A stretch of DNA of 5,189 bases, taken from Kiritimatiellia bacterium (GTDB lineage: Bacteria > Verrucomicrobiota > Kiritimatiellia > RFP12 > UBA3636). Of the stretch, positions 1-5,100 are shown one piece after another. A program made the position numbers and the translations under genes. Below the pieces are notes generated by a model that was given only the letters and a program-made list of their open reading frames with translations, searched no databases and was not told where the DNA came from. Every line of letters starts with the position of its first letter. Position 1 is the first letter of the stretch. Where the stretch lies: assembly GCA_017476965.1 (NCBI GenBank), contig JAFUXX010000201.1, positions 1-5,189 on the forward strand. The letters run 5' to 3'.

Positions 1-72
1 GCGCTCCTGCTGGCCGTGACGCTCGGCCTCGGGCCGCGCGGCGTGGCGCCGTTCATCTACTTCCAGTTCTGA
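1..72 (+). CDS. C-terminal end of a probable MBOAT-family membrane O-acyltransferase (5' end outside window)
   Basis: Only the last 23 residues are visible, in frame from base 1 to the TGA at 70-72. The tail has a hydrophobic stretch (ALLLAVTLGLG) and then ends PFIYFQF. A terminal FIYFQF-like ending after a last membrane helix is one I associate with AlgI-type membrane-bound O-acyltransferases, which acetylate exported polysaccharides from the inner membrane. This is family recollection from a very short fragment. What the sequence shows directly is only an open frame, a hydrophobic segment and an aromatic C-terminus. The next gene begins 14 bases after the stop on the same strand, so the two probably share a transcript. 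It could be the end of another multi-pass membrane protein. Confidence 0.5.
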   Translation, partial: ALLLAVTLGLGPRGVAPFIYFQF

Positions 73-86
73 GACCGCCCCGGACC

Positions 87-314
87 ATGAAGACCATAGC
101 CCCTTTCCTCGCGGCGCTGCTGCTCTTCGAAGCCCCCGCGATGCTGCGCGAAGCGGACAACCTCCCGTACGAAAACCCGGTGCGCGTGCCCGCCATGCGG
201 CTGCTCGCTCCGGTTTCGCGGCTCTCCGCCGCGCTGTTCCTCGACCGCCCCCGCGCGTGGGCGGAAGCGGTGCGCAAAGCGGCGGAAGACCTGGCGGCGA
301 ACCGCCGGGGATGA
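87..314 (+). CDS. Small hydrophobic-start protein of unknown function, downstream of the acyltransferase
   Basis: This is a 75-residue protein of a family I do not recognise. Residues 4-14 (IAPFLAALLLF) form a short hydrophobic segment that could be a signal or membrane anchor. A middle part follows with NPVRVPAMRLLAPVSRLS (30-47) and LDRPRAW (52-58), and then a charged, probably helical tail (59-75). It starts 14 bases after the preceding stop. No good Shine-Dalgarno sequence precedes the ATG, so translation may depend on coupling to the upstream gene. Genes next to MBOAT acyltransferases often encode anchored SGNH/AlgX-type partners. This protein could be a small accessory of that kind or the remaining N-terminus of a longer one, but it carries no visible catalytic motif. 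An ATG overlaps its stop as ATGA (311-314), but that frame only runs antisense through citrate synthase to 502. Coding is supported by its position and its spacing from its neighbours. Confidence 0.55.
   Translation: MKTIAPFLAALLLFEAPAMLREADNLPYENPVRVPAMRLLAPVSRLSAALFLDRPRAWAEAVRKAAEDLAANRRG
290..309 (-). terminator. Possible weak terminator hairpin after citrate synthase
   Basis: Bases 290-297 (CCTGGCGG) pair with 302-309 (CCGCCGGG) around a 4-base loop, giving 8 bp including one G-U pair. Read leftward the loop is TTCG. The hairpin begins 15 bases past the citrate synthase stop, a natural place for a leftward terminator, but no T-run follows, so any intrinsic termination would be weak. The structure lies inside the end of the 87-314 gene and could be incidental to GC-rich coding sequence. 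Confidence 0.25.
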
Positions 315-324
315 AACGCCGCCG

Positions 325-1716
325 CTACTGGCGCTTGGCCATCGGCACGTATTCGCGCGGCCCGCGGACGCACTTGTATGCCGGGCGGACGATGCGCGAA
401 GCGCCGCCGATCTCCTCCAGCCGGTGCGCGCACCAGCCGGGGACGCGGCCGACGGCGAACAGCGGTGTGAAGAGGTCCGTCGGGATGCCGAGCATCTTGT
501 AGACGAGACCGGACCAGAAGTCGACGTTGGCGGGGAGCGGGTTCTGGATGCCGAGACGCTCCTGCAGGAGGCGGCCGCCGATGCGCGCCGTCTTCTGGTA
601 GAGCTCGAACTCGGGGCGGAACGCGGGGTGCTCCGCGACGAGCTGCGACGCCTTGTCGCGCAGGATTTCCGCGCGCGGATCGCTGACCTTGTAGACCGCG
701 TGGCCGAGGCCGTACACGAGCCCCTGGCGGTCGAACGCCTTCTTGTCGAGGATGCGCTTGAGGTAGGTTTCGACCTGCGCGTCGCTTTCCCAGTCCTTCA
801 CGTGGGACTTGACGGCGTCCATCATGCGGCGCACCTGGAGGTTGGCGCCGCCGTGGCGCGGGCCCTTCAGCGAAAGGCACGCGGCGGCGATGGCCGAATA
901 GGTGTCCGTCCACGTGGACGACACGCAGTGAGTGGTGAACGTGGAGTTGTTGCCGCCGCCGTGTTCGGCGTGGAGGACGAGGCACAGGTCGAGCAGCTCC
1001 GCTTCGAGCCGCGTGTAGCGGCCGTGCGGGCGCAGCAGGCAGAGGATGTGTTCCGCGGTCGAGAGGCCGGGATCCGCCACGCGCATGTGGAGGCTCTTGC
1101 GCAGGTAGTAGTGGGCCTTGGCCTGCCAGCCGTACACGGCGTAGGTGGGGAAGCGGGAGACGAGGCCGATCGACTGGCGGAGGACGTTCGCGACCGAGAT
1201 GTCGTCCGGCCGCTCGTCGAACGTGTAGGACGCGAGCACGCAGCGCGCGAGCTTGTTCATCACGTCGGGGGAGGGCAGGCCGAGGATGGCGTCCTCCTTG
1301 AACCCGCGCGGCAGCGGGCGCTGCGATTCGAGCGCCAGGCGGAACTCTTCCAGCTCGGCGGCGGTCGGCAGGTGCCCCATGAGCAGCAGGAAGGCGACCT
1401 CCTCGAACCCGAAACGGCCCTCTTCCTGGAAGCCGCGCACGATGTCGCGGATTTCGAGACCGCGGTACAGGAGGCGCCCGGCGGTGGGCACGACCTCCTG
1501 CTCCACGACCGTGTAGCCGACGACCGCGCCGATCGTCGTCAGGCCGACGAGCACGCCCGAACCGTCGGGGTTGCGGAGGCCGCGCTTCACGTTGTAGTGC
1601 GCGAACGCGGCGGGGTCGATCGAGTTGGCGGCCTGCGCCATCCCGGCGTACCGCTCCACGAGTTCTTCCTTGAGGGGCGTCACGCCCTGGTCGACCACTT
1701 GATGTATGTTTTTCAC
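325..1716 (-). CDS. gltA: Citrate synthase, clostridial citrate/2-methylcitrate type
   Basis: This 463-residue protein is predicted to condense acetyl-CoA with oxaloacetate to give citrate in the cytoplasm; some relatives accept propionyl-CoA and make 2-methylcitrate. The active-site set aligns by motif to pig heart enzyme: H252 in LHAEHGGGN, H288 in LKGPRHGGAN (H274 in pig), H339 in GLGHAVYK (H320), R348 in DPR (R329) and D399 in NVDFWSG (D375). R424 and R444 fit the remaining substrate arginines. The VKRGLRNPDGSGVLVGLT segment (43-60), the STAEHILCLLRP segment (219-230) and NNSTFTTH (256-263) mark the roughly 450-residue clostridial form rather than the E. coli form, which has an N-terminal NADH-binding domain. 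The start is GTG at 1716, with AGGA nine bases upstream. It is divergent from ferredoxin and convergent with the gene at 87-314. The fold and reaction are certain; citrate versus methylcitrate preference cannot be read here. Confidence 0.96.
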   Translation of the reverse strand: MKNIHQVVDQGVTPLKEELVERYAGMAQAANSIDPAAFAHYNVKRGLRNPDGSGVLVGLTTIGAVVGYTVVEQEVVPTAGRLLYRGLEIRDIVRGFQEEGRFGFEEVAFLLLMGHLPTAAELEEFRLALESQRPLPRGFKEDAILGLPSPDVMNKLARCVLASYTFDERPDDISVANVLRQSIGLVSRFPTYAVYGWQAKAHYYLRKSLHMRVADPGLSTAEHILCLLRPHGRYTRLEAELLDLCLVLHAEHGGGNNSTFTTHCVSSTWTDTYSAIAAACLSLKGPRHGGANLQVRRMMDAVKSHVKDWESDAQVETYLKRILDKKAFDRQGLVYGLGHAVYKVSDPRAEILRDKASQLVAEHPAFRPEFELYQKTARIGGRLLQERLGIQNPLPANVDFWSGLVYKMLGIPTDLFTPLFAVGRVPGWCAHRLEEIGGASRIVRPAYKCVRGPREYVPMAKRQ

Positions 1717-1724
1717 GGCGAAAA

Positions 1725-1753
1725 ATCCTGCCGGAACTGCACCGGAAAGTCAA
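1725..1753 (-). promoter_or_regulatory. Candidate citrate synthase promoter
   Basis: On the minus strand TTGACT (1753-1748) matches the sigma-70 -35 consensus at five of six bases. At 17 bases' spacing the -10 position reads CAGGAT (1730-1725), only three of six, and overlaps the Shine-Dalgarno site. If it is used, transcription would begin about two bases before the GTG. I trust the -35 box more than the -10; the real -10 may be non-canonical, or the promoter may lie elsewhere. Confidence 0.3.
1726..1729 (-). promoter_or_regulatory. Shine-Dalgarno site setting the GTG start of citrate synthase
   Basis: On the minus strand AGGA lies here, separated by nine bases from the GTG at 1716-1714. 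This spacing favours the GTG as the start over the next in-frame ATG (residue 26), which would remove N-terminal sequence ahead of the conserved IDP and VKRGLRN segments. Confidence 0.6.
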
Positions 1754-1781
1754 GCGCGCCCCCCGAGCGATTTGACTTGCC
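1744..1781. repeat. Inverted repeat in the citrate synthase/ferredoxin divergent region
   Basis: GGAAAGTCAA (1744-1753) and TTGACTTGCC (1772-1781) are reverse complements at nine of ten positions, with 18 bases between them. Each arm contains TTGACT reading outward toward its own gene. It may be an operator for a dimeric regulator acting on both genes, or simply two -35-like boxes placed back to back. Confidence 0.45.
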
Positions 1782-1806
1782 TAACACCGGGGACGGAGGG
1801 TATCTT
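1778..1806 (+). promoter_or_regulatory. Candidate ferredoxin promoter
   Basis: TTGCCT (1778-1783, four of six) and TATCTT (1801-1806, four of six) are separated by exactly 17 bases. The predicted start near 1813 gives a leader of about 78 bases before the ferredoxin ATG. The overlapping TTGACT at 1772-1777 is a better -35 match, but it would be 23 bases from this -10, which is too far. The leader has one small hairpin (1825-1829 with 1833-1837) and no recognised riboswitch. Confidence 0.45.
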
Positions 1807-1890
1807 TGAGACGTCACGCGCGACGCCCGAACCGGGCCCGACCGCCCAAGCGCCGCCGGACGGAAACAGAAGCAAACAAGGAGATTCTCC

Positions 1891-2064
1891 ATGCCCCACG
1901 TCATCGAAGCCGCCTCTTGCGTCGGTTGCGGCGCTTGCAAGGACACCTGCCCCGTCGAAGCCATTTCGCAGGACGGCGACAAGTGCAAGGTCGATGCCGC
2001 GCTTTGCGTCGATTGCGGCGCTTGCGAAAGCGCCTGTCCCACGGGCGCCATCAAGGCCGAGTAG
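1891..2064 (+). CDS. 2[4Fe-4S] ferredoxin, clostridial type
   Basis: This 57-residue protein has two complete cluster motifs: C10-x2-C13-x2-C16-x3-C20-P and C39-x2-C42-x2-C45-x3-C49-P. In this fold the last cysteine of each motif ligates the other cluster. It is a cytoplasmic low-potential one-electron carrier, typically serving pyruvate:ferredoxin oxidoreductase, hydrogenases or Rnf complexes; no such partner is in the window. Length and motif spacing match clostridial ferredoxins of about 55 residues, with no extra domain. A ninth cysteine, C32, lies between the motifs and is not a standard ligand. AAGGAG (1878-1883), seven bases before the ATG, is the best Shine-Dalgarno sequence in the window, which suggests strong expression. 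The gene stands alone, between its own promoter candidate and a strong terminator. It is shorter than most gene-calling cut-offs and easily missed. Confidence 0.95.
   Translation: MPHVIEAASCVGCGACKDTCPVEAISQDGDKCKVDAALCVDCGACESACPTGAIKAE
1917..2025 (+). repeat. 22-bp direct repeat encoding the two ferredoxin cluster loops
   Basis: Bases 1917-1938 and 2004-2025 match at 21 of 22 positions, 87 bases apart and in the same reading frame. They encode CVGCGAC and CVDCGAC. The protein-level repeat reflects the ancestral ferredoxin duplication; the near identity at third codon positions is unusual for so old a duplication. Confidence 0.8.
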
Positions 2065-2078
2065 TCCGTTCGCGGACC

Positions 2079-2127
2079 GCGAGGAACCGCTCCGGCGCTC
2101 TCCGCCGGGGCGGTTTCGCGCTTTTTT
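2079..2127 (+). terminator. Rho-independent terminator of ferredoxin
   Basis: Bases 2085-2097 pair with 2103-2115 as an uninterrupted 13-bp, mostly G-C stem (one G-U pair) around a 5-base loop. G2084-T2116 (wobble) and G2083-C2117 extend it. After one A-G mismatch, 2079-2081 pair with 2119-2121, bringing the stem right up to the six-T run at 2122-2127. It starts 14 bases after the ferredoxin stop. There is no A-run on the left side, so it should not work well in the leftward direction for the facing gene, which ends at 2142. Confidence 0.9.
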
Positions 2128-2141
2128 CCCGGCTGCGGCGG

Positions 2142-3164
2142 TCAGGCGGATTTTCCGGCGCCGCGGGCGCGGCCGGAAAAAGCGCGGCGGGCGAGAAGCA
2201 GACCTCCGCCGAGGGCGTAGAGGAGCGTGAAGCCCATGTAGGCCAGGGCGATCGCCCCGGCGCAGGTGCGCGGCCAGTCGGCGGCAGCCACGCCCTCCGG
2301 CGGATCGAACCCGACGAGCGGGAAGGCGATGCCGAAAAACACCGTGTACGCCGCTTCGCGCAGGCCCATGCCGTTTATCGAAACGGGCAGCGATTCGAGG
2401 ATGCACACGAGCGGCGCGAAAACGCAGTACCACGCGAACGGCACCGGGATGCGGAGCGAACGGCCCGTGGCCCATATCGCGACGAACACGAGGAACTGGA
2501 AAACCACGGAGAGCGCGAACGCGCGGGCCAGCACCGCGGGGCGGCGCGAGCAGGCCGAAACGGAGACGAGGAAGCGGTCCGCGACGTCGCGGACCTTGCC
2601 GCCGGCGCGTCCGGGGAGGAACGCCACCGTCCGCCTGAGGAACTTCTGCCCGAAAACGAACAGCGCGAAAACGGCGGCGAACGCGAGGAAGAACGCGGGC
2701 GGGACGAGGAGCCACGGCGCTTGGGCGGCGGGAACGAAACGCAGGCCGGCGAGCGGGAACACGACGCCCATCGCCGACATCGCGAGGAAGCCCGAAAGCC
2801 TGTCCATGAACACGGAGGCGGTGCCGCGCACCGCGCTTCCGCTCTTCGCGCCGACGTCCGCCACGCGGTAGATGTCGCCGCCGACGTTGGACGGGAGGAA
2901 GAAATTGCAGAACGACGCGATCCAGTGGCTCGCGAAGAGGGCGGACACCGGGACGTCCGCGCCGCCGGCGCGCAAAAACAGGCTCCACCGCACGCTCGAA
3001 ACGTACATGTTGGCGAACGCCACGGCGAAGAAAAGCGGCGGCCACCGCAGGTCCATCCCGGAAAATAGCGAAAGCAGCGCCCTGCCGTCCACCTTGCGGT
3101 AGAGCAGGAAGAGAAGCGTCGCCGCCACTGCGGCCTTGAGCGCGGTTTTCGTTCCGGATTTCAC
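2142..3164 (-). CDS. Lysylphosphatidylglycerol synthase TM-region / flippase-like integral membrane protein
   Basis: This is a 340-residue polytopic membrane protein of the LPG_synthase_TM family (PF03706, UPF0104/AglD-like). Supporting motifs are NFFLPSNVGGDIYR (87-100) and INGMGLREAAYTVFF (263-277), the two conserved blocks I know from this family. Hydrophobic stretches lie near 8-22, 42-58, 75-91, 122-142, 150-172, 212-232, 243-262, 270-286 and 300-325. The soluble aminoacyl-transferase domain of MprF is absent, so it is a membrane-only member. Such proteins are proposed to flip or transfer lipid-linked groups, but their substrates are mostly unknown. Its GTG start (3164) lies 21 bases after the topoisomerase stop with no convincing Shine-Dalgarno sequence, which suggests co-transcription and perhaps translational coupling. 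The family is clear; the substrate is not. Confidence 0.9.
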   Translation of the reverse strand: MKSGTKTALKAAVAATLLFLLYRKVDGRALLSLFSGMDLRWPPLFFAVAFANMYVSSVRWSLFLRAGGADVPVSALFASHWIASFCNFFLPSNVGGDIYRVADVGAKSGSAVRGTASVFMDRLSGFLAMSAMGVVFPLAGLRFVPAAQAPWLLVPPAFFLAFAAVFALFVFGQKFLRRTVAFLPGRAGGKVRDVADRFLVSVSACSRRPAVLARAFALSVVFQFLVFVAIWATGRSLRIPVPFAWYCVFAPLVCILESLPVSINGMGLREAAYTVFFGIAFPLVGFDPPEGVAAADWPRTCAGAIALAYMGFTLLYALGGGLLLARRAFSGRARGAGKSA

Positions 3165-3185
3165 GGCGCGGGCGGAGGCTGCGGG

Positions 3186-5009
3186 CTAGACGACGTCCTC
3201 GGGATCGACGACGAGGTTGTCGAGGATGTACTGCTTGCGCTCCTTGGAGTTTTCGCCCATGTAGAACTCGATCGTGTCCTGCACGTGGCGGTCCTGGGAG
3301 ACGTCAACCGGCACGAGGCGCATGGCGTCGCCGATGAACTCCTTGAACTCGTCCTTGTTCACTTCGCCCAGGCCCTTGAAGCGCGTGATCTGGGCGCTCT
3401 TGCCGATCGCGGCGACGGCTTCGTCGCGCTCGCGCTCGTTGTAGCAGTAGACGTTCTGGTCGGCGCCGCGCTTGCCCTGCGGCCGCACGCGGAACAGCGG
3501 GGTTTCGAGCACGAACACCTTGCCCTCGCGCACGAGCCTGTCGAAGAACCGCAGGAAGTACGTGATCATGAGGTTGCGGATGTGGAGGCCGTCCACGTCC
3601 GCGTCCGTCGCGATGATCACGCGCGCGTAGCGGAGGTTGTCGACGCTTTCGCCGATGTCGAGCGCGCACATGAGGTTGTAAAGTTCCTCGTTCTTGTAGA
3701 GGACGTCGCGCTTCGTGGCCACGGTGTTGAGCGGCTTGCCGCGCAGCATGAAGACGGCCTGGCGGTCCGCGTCGCGCGCGAGCGTCAGCGTGCCGCCGGC
3801 GGACTTGCCTTCGACGATGAAAATCTCGGTGCCGAGGCCCTTGCCGCGCTTGGGGTCGTAGTGCAGCTTGCAGTCGCGCAGCTGCGGGATGCGGATCGAC
3901 ACGCTCTTGGAGCGCTCGCGCGCGGCCTTCTTGACTGAAGCCAGCTCCTTGCGGAGCTTCTGGGTGTCCTCGATCTTTTCGAGCAGCTTGCGCGCGGCCT
4001 CGGGGTTGCGGTTGAGCTCCTCGACGACGATCTGCTTGATGCGCGGAACGAGGTCCTTGGCTTCGAGGCTGACGAGCTTGTTCTTCGTCTGCGACTCGAA
4101 CTTCGGCTCCTGCATGCGCACCGCCACGGCGCCGACCATGCCCTCGCGGACGTCGTCCGGTTCGAACTTCGTCTTGGGGCTGAACTCGTTGACGCCGCGC
4201 GCCACGCCTTCGCGGAACGCCGCGAGGTGCGTCCCGCCGTCGCCCGTGAACTGGCCGTTCACGAAGGAAAAATAGTCCTCGCCGAACCTGTTGGTGTGCG
4301 TGAAGCAGAACTCCAGGTCCTTGGAGCGGTAGTGGATCGGCTTGTAGATCTTTTCGAACTGCGCTTCGTCGGCGAGCAGGTCGAGGAGGCCGTTTTCGGA
4401 GCGGAACACCGTGCCGCCGAGGTTGATCGAGAGCCCGGGGTTGAGGTACGAGGAAAAGCGCACGCGGCGCTCGACGAAATCCCTGCGGAAGGCGTACCCC
4501 TTGAAAATCTCCTCGTCCGGCGTGAAGGAGACGAACGTGCCGTTGCGCTCGTCCGTCGCGCCGGAAGTCTCGGAAACGAGCTTGCCGCGCTCGAACTCCA
4601 CCTGCGCGAACTTCCCGTCGCGCACGGAGCGCGCGAGGAAGCGCGACGAGAGCGCGTTCACGGCCTTGGTGCCGACGCCGTTCATGCCGACGGAATACTG
4701 GAACACGTCGGTGTTGAACTTGCCGCCGGTGTTGAGCTCGCTTACGCACTCGCGGAGCTTGCCGAGCGGGATGCCGCGGCCGTAGTCGCGGCACGACACT
4801 TCCTTTTCGCTTACGGAAAGCTCGATTTTGCGCCCGAAACCGGAAATGAACTCGTCGATCGCGTTGTCGAAGACCTCCTTGAGCAGGATGTATATGCCGT
4901 CCATGTAGTCGGACCCGTCGCCTTCGCGCCCGATGTACATCCCGGACCTCAACCGTATGTGTTCCAAGCCCTCCAGATGCTTGATCGCGTCTTCGTCGTA
5001 TGCTTTCAT
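3186..5009 (-). CDS. parE: Type IIA DNA topoisomerase subunit B (topoisomerase IV ParE-like)
   Basis: This 607-residue protein is the ATPase subunit that pairs with ParC/GyrA to pass one DNA duplex through another, decatenating or relaxing chromosomes. The GHKL ATPase domain shows E45 (general base) and N49 in EVFDNAIDEF, D75 in DYGRGIP, and the GMNGVGTKAVNALS lid (108-121). The transducer has QTK (Q307, K309) for the ATP gamma-phosphate. The TOPRIM domain has E400 in VEGKSAGG and DADVDG (D469, D471, D473) for Mg2+. FKGLGEVN (544-551) and ENSKERKQYILDNL (586-599) complete the C-terminal part. Its short N-terminus and HIRLRSGMYIG opening resemble the Bacteroidetes-type ParE rather than E. coli GyrB, which has an extra insert of about 170 residues. 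K402 replaces the usual D of EGDSA. No parC lies next to it. The ATG at 5009 has no Shine-Dalgarno sequence and lies just downstream of a good promoter. Confidence 0.95.
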   Translation of the reverse strand: MKAYDEDAIKHLEGLEHIRLRSGMYIGREGDGSDYMDGIYILLKEVFDNAIDEFISGFGRKIELSVSEKEVSCRDYGRGIPLGKLRECVSELNTGGKFNTDVFQYSVGMNGVGTKAVNALSSRFLARSVRDGKFAQVEFERGKLVSETSGATDERNGTFVSFTPDEEIFKGYAFRRDFVERRVRFSSYLNPGLSINLGGTVFRSENGLLDLLADEAQFEKIYKPIHYRSKDLEFCFTHTNRFGEDYFSFVNGQFTGDGGTHLAAFREGVARGVNEFSPKTKFEPDDVREGMVGAVAVRMQEPKFESQTKNKLVSLEAKDLVPRIKQIVVEELNRNPEAARKLLEKIEDTQKLRKELASVKKAARERSKSVSIRIPQLRDCKLHYDPKRGKGLGTEIFIVEGKSAGGTLTLARDADRQAVFMLRGKPLNTVATKRDVLYKNEELYNLMCALDIGESVDNLRYARVIIATDADVDGLHIRNLMITYFLRFFDRLVREGKVFVLETPLFRVRPQGKRGADQNVYCYNERERDEAVAAIGKSAQITRFKGLGEVNKDEFKEFIGDAMRLVPVDVSQDRHVQDTIEFYMGENSKERKQYILDNLVVDPEDVV

Positions 5010-5018
5010 CGCCGCCCG

Positions 5019-5047
5019 ATACTACCGCATCCGGCGCGGCGTGGCAA
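5019..5047 (-). promoter_or_regulatory. parE promoter, predicted near-leaderless transcript
   Basis: On the minus strand TTGCCA (5047-5042, five of six) and TAGTAT (5024-5019, four of six) are 17 bases apart. The predicted start is near 5012, only two or three bases before the ATG at 5009. This fits the absence of any Shine-Dalgarno sequence there. Confidence 0.6.
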
Positions 5048-5064
5048 ATCCCGGCGCGTCGTGG
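5031..5064. repeat. 14-bp direct repeat in the divergent promoter region
   Basis: CCGGCGCGGCGTGG (5031-5044) and CCGGCGCGTCGTGG (5051-5064) differ at one base and are offset by 20 bp, about two helical turns. The first copy covers most of the spacer and half the -35 of the leftward promoter; the second fills most of the spacer of the rightward one. It is a possible operator pair. Confidence 0.6.
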
Positions 5065-5070
5065 TATGAT
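5042..5070 (+). promoter_or_regulatory. Promoter of the gene at 5101
   Basis: TATGAT (5065-5070, five of six) is preceded by TGG, which makes an extended -10. Seventeen bases upstream, TGGCAA (5042-5047) is a weak -35 (three of six) and is the same hexamer that reads TTGCCA for parE on the other strand. The predicted start near 5077 gives a leader of about 24 bases. Confidence 0.55.
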
Positions 5071-5100
5071 GCGCCGCGCAACGAGCCGGAGAACGCAAAA

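Noticed and set aside
311..502. Plus-strand frame starting at the ATGA overlap
   Set aside because: It is almost wholly antisense to conserved C-terminal citrate synthase sequence and shows no recognisable features; only the overlap itself is noted as a finding.
53..1753. 566-codon open frame on the minus strand overlapping citrate synthase
   Set aside because: Its product is arginine/proline-rich low-complexity sequence typical of a GC-rich shadow frame, while the 325-1716 frame encodes a full citrate synthase with all catalytic residues.
1772..1806. TTGACT (1772-1777) paired with TATCTT (1801-1806) as the ferredoxin promoter
   Set aside because: The 23-base spacer is too long for a sigma-70-type promoter; TTGCCT at 1778-1783 gives the standard 17.
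424..1809. 461-codon plus-strand frame antisense to citrate synthase
   Set aside because: Composition is Ala/Arg/Glu/Val-rich with no motif, it is fully antisense to a conserved gene, and it reaches across the divergent promoter region.
1807..1890. Possible riboswitch or structured leader ahead of ferredoxin
   Set aside because: Only a small 5-bp hairpin is visible and the length (about 78 bases) shows no recognised aptamer or anti-terminator pairing.
1750..3068. Long frames on both strands across ferredoxin and the flippase-like gene (431 and 420 codons)
   Set aside because: They run through the ferredoxin gene and its terminator and consist of Arg/Pro/Ala-rich sequence with no motifs.
3285..5069. 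Long shadow frames opposite or out of frame with parE (including 496 and 280 codons)
   Set aside because: The parE frame has every family motif in order; the others are compositionally biased and one would cross the divergent promoter.
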